Below are positions 41,193 through 52,500 of a DNA stretch of 64,000 nt, piece after piece. Each line of letters opens with the position of its first letter. Positions within the stretch are counted from its first letter, which is position 1. The stretch lies in contig OZ021730.1 in NCBI GenBank assembly GCA_963978545.1, positions 8,315,796-8,379,795 on the forward strand, read 5' to 3'. The translations under genes were made by a program, and so were the position numbers. A model generated the notes under the pieces. The model searched no databases. It was not told where the DNA came from and was given only the letters and a program-made list of their open reading frames with translations. Source of the DNA: Linyphia triangularis (taxonomy: Eukaryota > Arthropoda > Arachnida > Araneae > Linyphiidae).

Positions 41193-41458
41193 TGTTACGT
41201 CATCATGGAGTTGCTTATAAGAATTGACTTTTGTACTATTCGGCTTGTTCTGAATTCTGTTACGAACTGAAAAAGTGCAAACGATAATCTTTTTTTTAGA
41301 ATGTAAAAACGGTTATTTTATATATGTTCTTGTTCTAGTTCTAAACTTTTTGTAATTAAAGAAAGACGTGAAGGGTTTTGCTCTCGTTTCTTAAGTGTGC
41401 TGGCGTTTGTTACCTTCCATAATTTGAACCTGAAAAAGGATCCAAGTGAGATCCTACA
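41193..41458 (+). repeat. BEL/Pao 3' LTR
   Basis: 266 bp, apparently identical to the 5' LTR, and followed by gaact, the second copy of the target duplication. Confidence 0.95.
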
Positions 41459-42127
41459 GAACTGATTCACTTTAAATTTCTTCGTATCATAATTCTTTAA
41501 TCTCACTCTTTAAACAGTTTTATAACAACTTTAAATAGTAATCTAACAGAATTTTAGGTCACTTAATACTTAAGTTTCAGAGTGTATATACAATTGATTG
41601 AAAAATAACTAGTTTGATATTTTACCATACATTTTCAAACAACCCATAATCAATGTGTATATTTTACTGCTCTCCACATTTTAAAAACACATTCCTTAAA
41701 CTTATTCCCTACTCTTACCTTAAAGTCAATGAAGGTTTTTTCAACCAGTAGTTTCTAGGTGTAGCCACATGGTTTGCTATCTTCGAATGCTAATTCATAA
41801 ATCTCGCTCTCTGCACAGATTTATAGTAACCATACATATTTTTCAGTTGTATTTCAGCTTCAATCAATCGAGTAGGCAGTGGAATGTAATTAGCGTCAAT
41901 GATTTCTATGATTACCAACTCGCCCATGTATAGAACTAGAGAGGATACATTTTTTCTGGATGAGGTAAGAATGCTAAAGCTTCACAGTTGCTGGCTCATT
42001 CATAAATCGGTCTATTCATATTTAATGTGGAAATATTGTCAAGTGAATATGGTGCCAGTTCCTAGACGATAGAGTTTCGTACTATTAGCAAACCTATTTC
42101 TTGTGGGTTTTCAGTTGATGTGTAATA

Positions 42128-42297
42128 CAGTCAACTCGCGATAACCTGAAGTTCAAAAGACTGGCCAAATTCTTCGAGTTATTGGAATTCACTTGGATGT
42201 TTTTTTTATATTCAAGGCATATTCTTGGGACCGAATGAAAACTTCGAAATAAACGAATATTTGACTTATGAGACTTCGATTTATAGTGAGTTGACTG
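42128..42297. mobile_element. Pogo/Tigger-like MITE
   Basis: The ends are inverted: CAGTCAACTCGCGATAA at the left against CAGTCAACTCACTATAA read from the right. TA lies on both sides (42126-42127 and 42298-42299). It is 170 bp with no coding capacity. CAGT... ends plus a TA duplication suit the pogo/Tigger branch of Tc1/mariner, but no transposase is present here to confirm that. Confidence 0.7.
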
Positions 42298-42550
42298 TAT
42301 GAACAGCCTTTTTGAATATCCCACCATGTTATAAATTTTGAATTGGGCACCATATTGAATTGGCCATGTTTAAGCCTTGACACCAACTTATCAAAATAGC
42401 ACCAACCCTTCTACTTAAACTAAGAATTTACGCATTAATTGATTGCTTAAACCTATTTAATTAAATGGAAGGCTTGGGATTAATTAAAATTTGCAAATAA
42501 ATTTATTGTTTAAGTTGTTAAGAAATGTCTAGTTATGTAAATAGTAAGTG

Positions 42551-42836
42551 GGTACTCTTCCTTTAGACGGGTTTTTTTGGATAAAAATCGCCAAATTGAA
42601 GCAATATCTCATTCAAACTTGTAACCTTCGAATCATTTTATATATTTCCTATAACAAACCGTTATAGGGTTGCTATAACAAACAGTTATAGGGTTGTTAT
42701 AACAAACAGTTATAGAGTTGCTATAACAAACAATGAATATATTCATTGTTTGTTATAGCAACCCTATAACATTTATGCATCATGTAAACATTTAAACTTG
42801 GTACCAACTGGTACCCGTCTTAACGGAAGAGTACCC
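42551..42836. mobile_element. hAT-type MITE, copy 2, with internal palindrome
   Basis: The left end GGTACTCTTCCTTTAGACGGGT is mirrored at the right by GGTACTCTTCCGTTAAGACGGGT. It is flanked by agtaagtg at 42543-42550 and 42837-42844. The ends match copy 1 at 17654-17829. Inside, tandem (ataacaaac.gttatag) units run into a near-perfect palindrome centred near 42736 (tgaatatattca). Confidence 0.75.
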
Positions 42837-43754
42837 AGTAAGTGTTTGATTAAATTTTCTGTATTAATTTAAAAAAGAAGCTAATATTTTATAATTTAAA
42901 CTATTAACTTTGTAAACAAAATCATGCCAATTTTCAAAAAGCTCCTATTGTATTGTAGCATTGAAAATAGATTTCCTTTTATTGTGGTAGAGCTGTAATA
43001 TTAGTGTTTACCAAGTGATTTTGTTGATATTTAATTGTTTGTGAAATAAAAAATTTATATTGACAAAGTGGCAAAATATTTCATAATTTAAAACCACAAT
43101 AATATATTCAATGTATGTATTTATATTGCAGAAAATTTGGTTCACCATTGCAGTCCCCCTTATCTCCATTTTATTGCAGCTTCTGTTTCTTAAGCTAGTT
43201 GGCAATTAAAGTGAGAAGAATTTCTGGTGCTCTACACAGAAGATCCTGTAAGTTATTTCAGATTCAATGTTAACTTAAAGCGTTGTATTTTTATCCACCA
43301 AAAAATTGCTCTTTACAAATGAATCGTTCATTTGGAAAAACAAGTCACTGCTGGCAACTTTGGAAAATCATGAGAAATTAATATTTCTGAATTGGATTTT
43401 AGTATTAATGATAAAAATAAGTTATGTAGTGGTACATTTTTTTTTTCACTTAAATTTAAACAAAAGTGAATCCGAAATGGCAAAAAACACTGAGTCAAAA
43501 GTATAGCGAACAACAACTGAGGTGAACTGAACAACTGAGGTGAAAATCAATCCTGCTCTAGTATTGAAAGTTGATGTTTAGATATGTTGAAGTGAACTGC
43601 CAAAACCATTAGGTTATGGTTGCGATGCATGCTATTGCAATTTAAGCATTTTGCTTTTGAACTCTGTTAAAAACAAACATCGCAGGAAAAAGTTAAACAA
43701 ATTTGCAAGTTTAACAGCTAGAATTCTAAAGGATTCGGTTGGTTCGATTTTTCT

Positions 43755-43787
43755 GGCGCAAGGGCTTCACGTGGGCCATACTGCGCC
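43755..43787 (-). other. Conserved 3'-terminal hairpin of LINE-D
   Basis: On the minus strand GGCGCAGTATGGCCC ... TTGCGCC, with the loop changed from TGTGTT to CGTGAA relative to LINE-A while the stem is kept. Confidence 0.78.
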
Positions 43788-43874
43788 GAAAAAATTTATC
43801 TAAATCTACCATGTTAAAAATAAACGATTAAAAATATATTGATCAACAAAGGGTAAAAGATTTGAAATAAAATT

Positions 43875-46800
43875 CTAAATCAAGTAATAAAATCCAATCT
43901 CAAGTAAGAATCTAAAAAGATTTTTATGTGGGGGTGAACTTAAAAGAGATGATAATGGAGGATGATTAATTTTAAAAAATCTCAATCTGATGGCGTTAAA
44001 AGCTGGACATTCATTTAAAATATGAAACACAGAAAACATAACTCCACAGGTGTTGCATGTGGGGGCATCTTCTGCCAGCAAAAGATGCACATGGGTAAAA
44101 CGAGTGTGGCCTATTCTAAGACGGGTCAGGAGCACTTCCCTTTTCCGAGATAGCTGAATGGGCGCGAATCCGGAAATTGAGGGCTGAAACGAACGCAGCT
44201 TGTTAGCCGTCTGTGCATCCCACATGGCCTGCCAAGTGAGAGACAGAGCAGTGTCACAAGCTTTATATGCGTCGTCAGGGCAGAGCCAAGTGCTCCTAGG
44301 TCCACTTGCAGTTCGAGCTATTATGTCTGCGCGCTCGTTACCCATGATCCCCACATGACCTGGGATCCAACAAAAAAGAACATTAAAACCTCTATCTAAA
44401 AGTGTTGAATGAATCTTTAAAATATCTAAAATAAAAGGATGGGTCTGGCTGAGTGGATTACTTAACGCATCTAAACAGCTCTTCGAATCTGTATAAATAA
44501 TCCACTGGCTATGGCCTTGCTGTAAAATATATTGCAAGGCCAAGAAGATAGCCAGGGACTCAGCTGTAAAGATGGAGCAGCTTTGATGCAGCTCACGTGA
44601 GCAGATGTTATCGTCGTAAACTGCAGCTGCTCCGACATGTCCCTGGCTTTTCGACCCATCCGTATACATTGCTTTAAAATTTGAAAAGTTATGCCTATGG
44701 TAATAAAACAGCTGAGTAAATATTACATCTGGTATTTCACATTTTTTAAAATTACCAAATACATTTAAAACTTTGATGTTATGAGGATGCCAAGGTGGTT
44801 GTGTGAATGTGAGAGGACGAATCCTGAAATTATCAATATTATGAGATGTAAGAATTGAATGAATTCGCAATGAAAATGATGGAATGCAAGATGGGCGTGA
44901 GTTAAAAAGTCTCGTATGAGATGGACTATAAATATTATGAGAGAGAGGATGACGTGGGTGACTTTTAATTTTAAAATAAAATTTTAAAGACAGCTTGTCT
45001 CGTCTCAGTTTCAAAGGTTGCTCCAAACATATATTAAGTACACTTGGAATTGGTGATGTACGGAAGGCTCCCGACGCGATTCTGACACCTTGGTGGTGGA
45101 CAGGGTCAAGGAGCATCAACACCGATTTTCTGGCGGATCCGTACACCACAGAACCATAATCAAGTTTGGAACGAATAAGGCATCTGTATATTCTCAACAT
45201 GGAGGTGGTATCAGCACCCCAGGAAGTGTTAGATAGCACTTTCAGAAGGTTCAGAGCTTTGGTGCACTTTACTCTCAGATGTTTTATATGAGGCAGGAAC
45301 GTGAGCTTCGGATCGAAAATGACCCCAAGAAACTTCGTTTCTGATACAATAGGTATCTGAGCCCCATTTATAAAAAGCTCAGGGTCGATATGAAGCTCAC
45401 GTTTCCTGCAGAAGTGCATGGCCACGGTTTTTTGTGCATTGAATGCAAAGCCATTTTGATTAGCCCAGTCCGAAATCCTTCTGATGGCAATTTGAATCTG
45501 TCTTTCAATAAGAGACATGTTTATTGAGGCGCACGATATTTGAAAGTCGTCGACGAAAAGCGAACCAGACACTGCAGGTGGTAGGCAGGTCATAATGTCG
45601 TTGACTTTGATGATAAACAGTGCGCAACTCAATACACTTCCCTGGGGAACGCCTTGCTCCTGAATAAACTCATCGGATAAGACAGAGTTGACTCGTACTT
45701 GGAAAACTCTCCGAGAAAGGAAATTCTCAATAAAGAGTGGTAAATTTCCTCTGAGACCTAAATTATGAAGGTCTCTGAGGATACCATATCTCCAAGTACG
45801 GTCATAGGCTTTCTCCATGTCGAAAAATACAGACACCAAATGGTTCCGCTTGACAAATGCCTCCCGAATGGATGTTTCAAGGAGGAGCAGGTTGTCAAGT
45901 GTACTTCGTCCATGACGGAAACCACTTTGAAACCGAGAGAGACAATTGTTGTGTTCCAAATAAAAAAGCAGACGAGCATTGATTAATTTTTCTAATAGTT
46001 TGCATAAGCAACTAGTTAAAGCTATTGGTCTGTAGCTGGAAGGACTCTTAGCGTCTTTATCTGGCTTGACAATCGGAATTACAAGAGCGCGTTGCCATGT
46101 TGACGGAAATTTGTTTTCCCGCCAGATTCTATTATATAGCTTGAGAAGGAACTTGAGTTGGAGAGGCTGGAGATGTTTCAGCATACTATAATGGATTTCA
46201 TCATGACCAACAGCTGAGCCGCGAGTATTTGACAGAGCTCGCATTAACTCAGCCATGGTGAAATCAGCATTATAGTCTTCCAACTCGGTAGATGAAAAAT
46301 TTAGTTTAGTTTTCTCAGATTTGCGTTTGATAGAGGCGAACGGCTCTTTGTAATTCGAGTTGCTGGATACTTTTGCGAACGAGTCAGCCAGAGTATCAGC
46401 AATACCTTTAGGGTCTGAAACAATACCCAGATCTGTTTCCAAGACAGAAATAGAGTGTCTTGGGTATTGGCCCTTGATTTTATTTACTTTGTTCCAGACC
46501 CTTTTAGAAGAGGTATCCGATGTTATAGTGCTGACATAACGCATCCAAGAGTCCTTCTGGCTACGCCGGCGGATCCTACGAGCTTCAGCTCGGGCACATT
46601 TTAAGGCGATGAGGTTGGCTTCAGTGGGACATCGGCGAAAAATGCCCCAAGCCTTCCTCCGCTTTTTATGTGCATTTTTACAGTCGTGATTCCACCATGG
46701 TTTTGGAATTTTCGGTAGATTTGTAGATGTTATAGGAATGGAAAAACGAGCAGCTTCCAATATGGCACGGGTGATAGAATTTACCGCTTCATCGATATCG

Positions 46801-47552
46801 TCTTGGTTCACCATCTCGTCAGAGATATCGACGAGGGAAGAAAACTGTTCCCAATCTGCTGATTCAAATATAAAACGAGGAGCGCGAACAGAGGGAACAG
46901 CACCAACTCCTAGCATCTCCAGACGGACGGGGAAGTGATCACTGTGGAAGAGATCCCGTCCGACATGAAACGACCATAGATGTAGGAGAGATGGAGAACA
47001 CAAGACAAGATCGATGGCGTGAAACGTCCTCGACGGGGTGTGGAAGTGTGTATGTTGCCCATTATTTAGAAGACACAGATTTTGGTCATCTATCATTTTT
47101 TCGACTTGTCTTCCACGTTGATTTACATCTGGGCTACCCCAAAGAGGACTGTGACCATTGAAATCCCCCATTAAAATAATAGGGGGTGGAAGCTGGTCAC
47201 AAAGCCTGTCTAATTCTGATTGTCGGATGTTACGATTAGGGGGGAGATAGATTGAGCAAACTGTTACTAATATATTTTTCACAGCGACTCTAACGGCAAC
47301 AGCTTGTAAGTTGGTAGAGAGCGATAGCGGGGTGGATGGATTGCTATTATATGTAAATATAGCAACACCACCGCTAGCTCGGTCGCCGCTGATATACTCC
47401 TTACGTAGGGGACTATACCCCCTAACAAGAGAGCTCTGAAAAGGCTTCAAGAGCGTCTCTTGCAAACAGAAACAGACAGGTTTGTGTAAATCTACGAGGT
47501 GTTTTATATCTACCGAATTTTGGTGGAAACCGCGACAATTCCAAGATAACAT
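43875..47552 (-). CDS. LINE-D ORF2, endonuclease-reverse transcriptase-RNase H
   Basis: 1225 residues, uninterrupted. It starts MLSWNCRGFHQNSVDIK, 8 bases after the ORF1 stop. Endonuclease: LQETLLKP, MGDFNGHSPLWGS, HSDHFP. Reverse transcriptase: SRFQSGFRHGRSTLD, FFDMEKAYDRTW, QGVPQGSVLS and FVDD near residue 666. RNase H: YTDGSKSQGHVGAA near 964, YTDSKS, and WIPGHVGIMGNERAD near 1064. The end is CNTCGVMFSVFHILNEC. The catalytic residues I can check are intact, but ORF1 of this copy carries a stop, so mobility would need ORF1 from another copy. Confidence 0.93.
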   Translation of the reverse strand: MLSWNCRGFHQNSVDIKHLVDLHKPVCFCLQETLLKPFQSSLVRGYSPLRKEYISGDRASGGVAIFTYNSNPSTPLSLSTNLQAVAVRVAVKNILVTVCSIYLPPNRNIRQSELDRLCDQLPPPIILMGDFNGHSPLWGSPDVNQRGRQVEKMIDDQNLCLLNNGQHTHFHTPSRTFHAIDLVLCSPSLLHLWSFHVGRDLFHSDHFPVRLEMLGVGAVPSVRAPRFIFESADWEQFSSLVDISDEMVNQDDIDEAVNSITRAILEAARFSIPITSTNLPKIPKPWWNHDCKNAHKKRRKAWGIFRRCPTEANLIALKCARAEARRIRRRSQKDSWMRYVSTITSDTSSKRVWNKVNKIKGQYPRHSISVLETDLGIVSDPKGIADTLADSFAKVSSNSNYKEPFASIKRKSEKTKLNFSSTELEDYNADFTMAELMRALSNTRGSAVGHDEIHYSMLKHLQPLQLKFLLKLYNRIWRENKFPSTWQRALVIPIVKPDKDAKSPSSYRPIALTSCLCKLLEKLINARLLFYLEHNNCLSRFQSGFRHGRSTLDNLLLLETSIREAFVKRNHLVSVFFDMEKAYDRTWRYGILRDLHNLGLRGNLPLFIENFLSRRVFQVRVNSVLSDEFIQEQGVPQGSVLSCALFIIKVNDIMTCLPPAVSGSLFVDDFQISCASINMSLIERQIQIAIRRISDWANQNGFAFNAQKTVAMHFCRKRELHIDPELFINGAQIPIVSETKFLGVIFDPKLTFLPHIKHLRVKCTKALNLLKVLSNTSWGADTTSMLRIYRCLIRSKLDYGSVVYGSARKSVLMLLDPVHHQGVRIASGAFRTSPIPSVLNICLEQPLKLRRDKLSLKFYFKIKSHPRHPLSHNIYSPSHTRLFNSRPSCIPSFSLRIHSILTSHNIDNFRIRPLTFTQPPWHPHNIKVLNVFGNFKKCEIPDVIFTQLFYYHRHNFSNFKAMYTDGSKSQGHVGAAAVYDDNICSRELHQSCSIFTAESLAIFLALQYILQQGHSQWIIYTDSKSCLDALSNPLSQTHPFILDILKIHSTLLDRGFNVLFCWIPGHVGIMGNERADIIARTASGPRSTWLCPDDAYKACDTALSLTWQAMWDAQTANKLRSFQPSISGFAPIQLSRKREVLLTRLRIGHTRFTHVHLLLAEDAPTCNTCGVMFSVFHILNECPAFNAIRLRFFKINHPPLSSLLSSPPHKNLFRFLLEIGFYYLI

Positions 47553-47560
47553 ATTGAATT

Positions 47561-48913
47561 TTACTTGGAAAGATTAGCGATCCGCCGGTCGAGTGACCTG
47601 CTTCTTGGTTGAAGAAGCTTAGGGGTCTCGAGACCTGGGTCGACCTCCATGTCACCTGGGTCAAGACCCGAGATGACATCAGTTTCATCTTCCGATGACT
47701 CAGATGGTCCAGATTTCTCTTCCTTTGCTTTAGCTTTCTTCTTTGTATTCTGTTGGATTTTTGATTGTATTCTGTTTTTCAGAGCTTCTCCGGGTTTATA
47801 TGATTGCTTTGTATCAGATAGTTTCTTATTTTTTGGAGGTTTTATAGGAGTTTTTTTAGGATTTATATTTGATTTTGAATTTCCGGGAATTGGGTCTGTT
47901 TGAACAGAAAAGGTACTGTGTTTGGCGAGAGGGAAAAAGCACTTAAGTAGCTGTTCGGGTGACATTTGAGTATTTGGGATATGAATATCTGTTTGAGTGG
48001 CCATAGACTTTACTTGAGTTGGTTTGGAGGCAGTTGCTTTAGCTATTGTTTAGGCCATAGAATTTTCTATTGTAGTTTCATAGAGAGTTCGGGCTTCCGG
48101 ATACGAGATGTTATTGTGGGTTTTAATTTCCTGGATATTCTTTTCTTTAATGTATGTTTTGCACGTTCTGGAAAAAGATGGATGGTTTCCAGAGCAGTTT
48201 ACGCAGGTGGGCTCAGCCTTGCAGCCTTCGCTCAGATGTTCAATGCTGCCACACACTGCGCAAACTTCGTGATCACTTCTGCATGTGTTTTTGGAATGCC
48301 CGAACTTCTGACATTTAAAGCACCTCAATGGATTCGGGATGAAAGGTCGTACGGGACAACTTAGGTAGCCAGCAGTTATTCTATTAGGGAGGTTAGGAGT
48401 ATTGAAAGTAAGGATAATGTGTTTGGTCTTTATTATATTGTTGTCCCGTTTGATAGTAATACGGCGTATATCTGTGACCCCTTGGGGGGAGAGTTCTCTT
48501 AGTATTTCGGAATCTTCAACATGTTGAAGATCCGATTCAGATATTACGCCTTGACTAGAATTGAGGGCTTTATGTGGTGATACAGTTATTTGGATAGTGC
48601 CTATTGTTGTTGCAGAGAGTAAATATTGAGATTGTCTCGGATCTTTAGTTTCGATAAGGAAGTCACCCGATCTTAGCTTCTTAATTGCTTTTGGCTCGTT
48701 GCCACAGATACCTTTTATCCCTTTTTGAATGAAAAAAGGGGACATTTTTCCTAATTCACCGGATTCGGAATGAACTATTATGAAAGACGGAACATTAAGT
48801 GGAGTAGCTTGTTTTTTTGTTGCATTATTGTCATTAATATCGATTGGTCGTTTTATTTGTTGAAGTTGGGGATTTAGGCCTCCCGTGGGGCTGGATAAAG
48901 AAAAAGCCATCAT
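47561..48913 (-). pseudogene. LINE-D ORF1 with a single stop codon
   Basis: By analogy with LINE-E it starts at ATG 48913 (MMAFSLSSPTGGLNPQ). The frame is open through the FFIQKGIKGICGNEPK block and three knuckles (CFKCQKFGHSKNTC, CAVCGSIEHLSEGC, CVNCSGNHPSFSRTC) to TAA at 48050-48052, where LINE-E has a lysine codon. The same frame then continues without damage to 47561. The second part has no knuckles; it is the Lys/Pro/Ser-rich tail. A shortened protein with all RNA-binding knuckles could still be made. Confidence 0.88.
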
Positions 48914-49061
48914 AAAATAAAGAAATAGAAATTCGGACACTAGAATCCCACCTACCATGGAGTCCTCGATATCAGGGATGGTGCACACCGGCAAGCAACA
49001 AAACCAAGAAAAAGAAAAAAAATAGTAACTAAACTGTTACGCACGGCATAACACCATCAGG

Positions 49062-49268
49062 TTATCTAGTGTCTATACGCAACCGGCTCGTCCCTGTAGA
49101 TGTCTCCACCCTTAACGAGATTCCCAGCAGACGAGCCGGACGCTTGATCCCAAGCCGCCGACGAAGTCGGACGACCAGCCGATTGATGCACATGGGACCA
49201 ATGTACACCTCCCGTTTATCTGAAGCAAGGGCCAAAGTAGTGTATTGGGACAGTATGTCATCCCTCAA
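49062..49268 (-). CDS. Upstream open frame in the LINE-D leader
   Basis: A 68-codon frame in the sense direction (MRDDILSQYTTLALASDKRE ...) sits in the 5'UTR, upstream of ORF1. LINE-E has the same frame at 60261-60467 with one residue changed. It is rich in Arg and Leu. Conservation may reflect only the recent common origin of D and E, so a coding role is unproven. Confidence 0.3.
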   Translation of the reverse strand: MRDDILSQYTTLALASDKREVYIGPMCINRLVVRLRRRLGIKRPARLLGISLRVETSTGTSRLRIDTR

Positions 49269-49499
49269 CTACCAGGATCCCCTTTTCCAGGGACACGGGT
49301 CTCCACGCACGGCAAACACGTGGGTGATTTAATCCCCAAGAGAAGCTGATGGCAACAGAGCGGCACAAAGCTTCTGAAGGGGAGCCCTCACCTCAGTTGA
49401 GGTAATCACAATGAGGGAAGGAAGAGAAAACAAACGATAAATATAAAACCCAAAATGAGAAAGTACAAACAGACGAAGGGTTAGATCACTGGGGCACCT

Positions 49500-49549
49500 C
49501 GGGGTTGTGAAGCCCGTGTTTACTTATAGAAAGTAAACCCCCTGAGGGG
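49500..49549 (-). promoter_or_regulatory. LINE-D 5'-terminal RNA fold, second type
   Basis: From 49549 downward: CCCCTCAGGGGG, then the hairpin GTTTAC-ttctataa-GTAAAC, then ACGGGCTT and CCCCGAGG. CCTC(A)GGGG can pair with CCCCGAGG with the A bulged. The layout equals that of LINE-A, -C and -F but the hairpin bases differ on both sides. Confidence 0.55.
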
Positions 49550-49563
49550 AGAATTCTAAAGGA

Positions 49564-52500
49564 ATAAAGTTGCAAGTATATATGGTTATATTTCTGTAAC
49601 TACATATGTATATCTGTAGGGAATATATTTTACTGATTTATTCCATTTGAAACTTTATTGTTAAATGACAATAGACTTCAAAGCCTAAATACCTGTTTTT
49701 TCTTGGCCCCAAGCAAATAGAAATCAATCTAGATCAGAAGTAATTACTATCCACTTCCTACATAATGTATTAAATTGCTTAAATGAAATGCTTTGACTAT
49801 TACCGGTTTGCAAAATTATAATTTCAAAAAATTTTTAGAAAGAGTGTTGCGCAAGGGTAGTACAGTTGCATTTATGTGTCCTATCCAGGGCACTTTGGAA
49901 CACAGGGTTAACCTGTTAAAATAATTTATTGTAAAATAATTTATGTTAAATTAAAATTTTACATTATATTGCTATGTGTTTATCATCTAGAAGTGAAAGA
50001 AATTTGTGAAATATTGTTTTTGATAAGTTTGGATTTTGCTGCACCAACTAAAAGTGACTTGTAATCCAGTAGATGGAATCCAAAATTATTGTAAATAACC
50101 AGGTTACCAATTTTCTGTACATTTTGCATTCGTGTAAGATTTTACATTGGAAAGTTATATTTTATTCGAATTCAATTATTTTTCAGGGGTTCAAAAATTG
50201 AAAGATTTATGTGTATGAAAGAATAAACTTTAAAATTACATCTAAATTCTAATAAAAAAATATCTATAAAAGTATTGTTACAATGATTTATATTTCCTAA
50301 GCACTCATGTAGAATAATAAATGAAGTGTAATTATTTCACTAAAATATGTTTATTTTGCATTCGAAGTGTGTGTTAAGAACTTATTTTAGTGCAATAGTT
50401 TTATTCATATTTTTGGAATGTAATTTTTTTTACTTATTTTTATGCTAAGCATTTGACTCATTGAATGTATTGAAGCTGTTTACTTTAGCTAAAAAACAAT
50501 TATTTTTACAGAACTTGAAATCAATTCCAGCTTTCAATGTGCAACAGTGTGTAAAGAAAAAGTGCATATGATCAGGTATATATATATTTTTTCTCCTAAA
50601 TCGTAGATTTCTCAGCTCTTTTATATTATGTTATTTATGGTATTGTTTTAGTTTGACTCTAATTATTTTACTTGACCTCTTTACTGAAAATTAAAGAATC
50701 ATCATAAAACGTTTGAAATGAACTATAATAAAATGTCCAACAAGTAAAACCATATTTTTGACGTAAAGAAATATATTCTTATTTGTCAATAGCAAAATAA
50801 ACGCATTATTTTTTCCTTTAAAATCTCTTAATATGTTCTAATAATTGTAAAAATTTCAGTAAACAAAAGTATTTTATTTTTTAATAAAAGAATTTAAAAT
50901 AGTTTTTTTTTTGGGGGGGGGGGGATATATTTTATTTATATCCTTCACACCCCAAGTGTTAGTCTTACTTTGGGATTTTACTACAACTTTACATTTTTAA
51001 AGATAGTTACATTCTGTTAGAATAAGGTTTTTTATGTGTGTCCAAACTAAATAGAAAAATCTGAAGTTGCAGTTAATGACATTTAATCAGTTTTGTCAAA
51101 CATAATACAGATCAGTGGAAACACTAATTTCATTACATTAAATGTAGTTTAAAAAAAAAAAAAAAAGGAAAATTTAATCAAATTATAGTCAACATAGTAT
51201 AATTGTTTAAAGTTTTGACTTTTTTTTTAAGCTATTCCATGTGTATTGTATACTGTGTTTTATAGTAACTTAATGTGAGGATTTTAATAATTTCTTTCAG
51301 ATTCTGTGCTAGAACTTCAAATAGACTGCTGTGGCTGACGATACTATTTGACATGTTTGAATGATTTACAATGTCTGTTAAATTTTTAATTGTATTAATT
51401 CATAATGAATTATTTTATGATGATACCAATCTTTGTGTTGTTAGTAAATAAAGCATTCATTTTATTCATGTTTTTTATTGAAATAAATGGACTTTACTAA
51501 AAGTTATTATAGTTCTGTAATTGTATTCGTTGATTGATTTTTAGGTCAGTTTCTTTTATGCTGAAAACTCTAAATTTAAATTTTTGATTCTTGATTTTTT
51601 CAGAGATGCTACAGTTCAGCGGAAAATCTAATTTCAGTTCTTTAGATCAAAATTTTAGTTTTTTTTTTACTGTATGAAGAAAATTGGGTTTAATTAGATT
51701 AACCTGTTTGCCTATATAATTTAATTGTTTAAAGTTGTTTGACTTCTGGCATTTTCTTAAAAAATGAGTTTTTTTACTGATTTTCATTGCTTTTATGTAA
51801 GTTCTGTTTTTTTTTGGGGGGGGGGGGGGCAGCAGTACCATGTCTGTTTTTGTGGGAACAAAATTGATTATATCGCCTTTTTTAGCATAAGGTGTGTGCA
51901 TTATTCAAAAAATTTGTCAAGTAGTACATTAATTTTGTCTTGCAATTCATTATATTGATTGTGTAATTCAATTTTTAAACTGTAATAATTTAAAAATTTA
52001 AATTATTTCTTACAATGACAGCAAATTTAATTCACTGCTTTCCTTTAACTTGTACAAATGCATAGAAGTAGTATGTCTATTGAGAAAAATGGGCAGGTTT
52101 TTTTTTTATGTAACCGGAAGCTAAAGTAAATACAGTTTTTCTAAATTCGTTATATATATGTATTTTTCAAAAGGTTGGCTTAGTTCAGTGTTACTTTGTT
52201 CTTTTGTAAAAATTACAAGAATTCTGCAATATACATTAATAGGAATTTTCTGGAGAAAACTGGTATAAAAGCCTACAGTAAGTTTTCATAAATTAAAGGT
52301 TTACATCCAGGTTTTTAGAAATCTGTTTGTTTACACTTATGATCCTTTCTTAGAAAGTAATTTTATCCAATTAAATGTCCCAGAATTCAACTACCATTAA
52401 AGTCAATCATTGTAAAAGGAGAATTTTTTGCAGAAGAATAAAAATGTGCATTTTAAAACACAATTTAGATTTGGGACCTTTTAAATAAGGACATAATTTA

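Larger units (their letters stand above)
29497..41458 (+). mobile_element. BEL/Pao LTR retrotransposon, interrupted by LINE-C
   Basis: Two 266-bp LTRs (29497-29762, 41193-41458), which look identical by eye, flank a gag-pol region. The 5-bp duplication gaact lies at 29492-29496 and 41459-41463. Domain order is gag, protease, reverse transcriptase, RNase H, integrase, as in BEL/Pao. I see no envelope-like frame. LINE-C is inserted within the integrase region. Removing it would leave an element of about 5.9 kb, a usual size for the family. Confidence 0.95.
41464..43719. other. Non-coding stretch with two MITEs
   Basis: No coding frame with a recognisable domain. It contains the pogo-like MITE (42128-42297) and the hAT-type MITE (42551-42836); the remainder is AT-rich and I see nothing else in it. 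Confidence 0.6.
43734..49549 (-). mobile_element. LINE-D, full-length non-LTR retrotransposon
   Basis: 5'UTR, ORF1 with one stop, intact ORF2, 3' hairpin and a short imperfect GGTT-type tail. The 14-bp duplication agaattctaaagga lies at 43720-43733 and 49550-49563. It is very close to LINE-E over ORF1, ORF2 and the 5'UTR, and both share a 5' end that differs from LINE-A, -C and -F. Confidence 0.95.
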
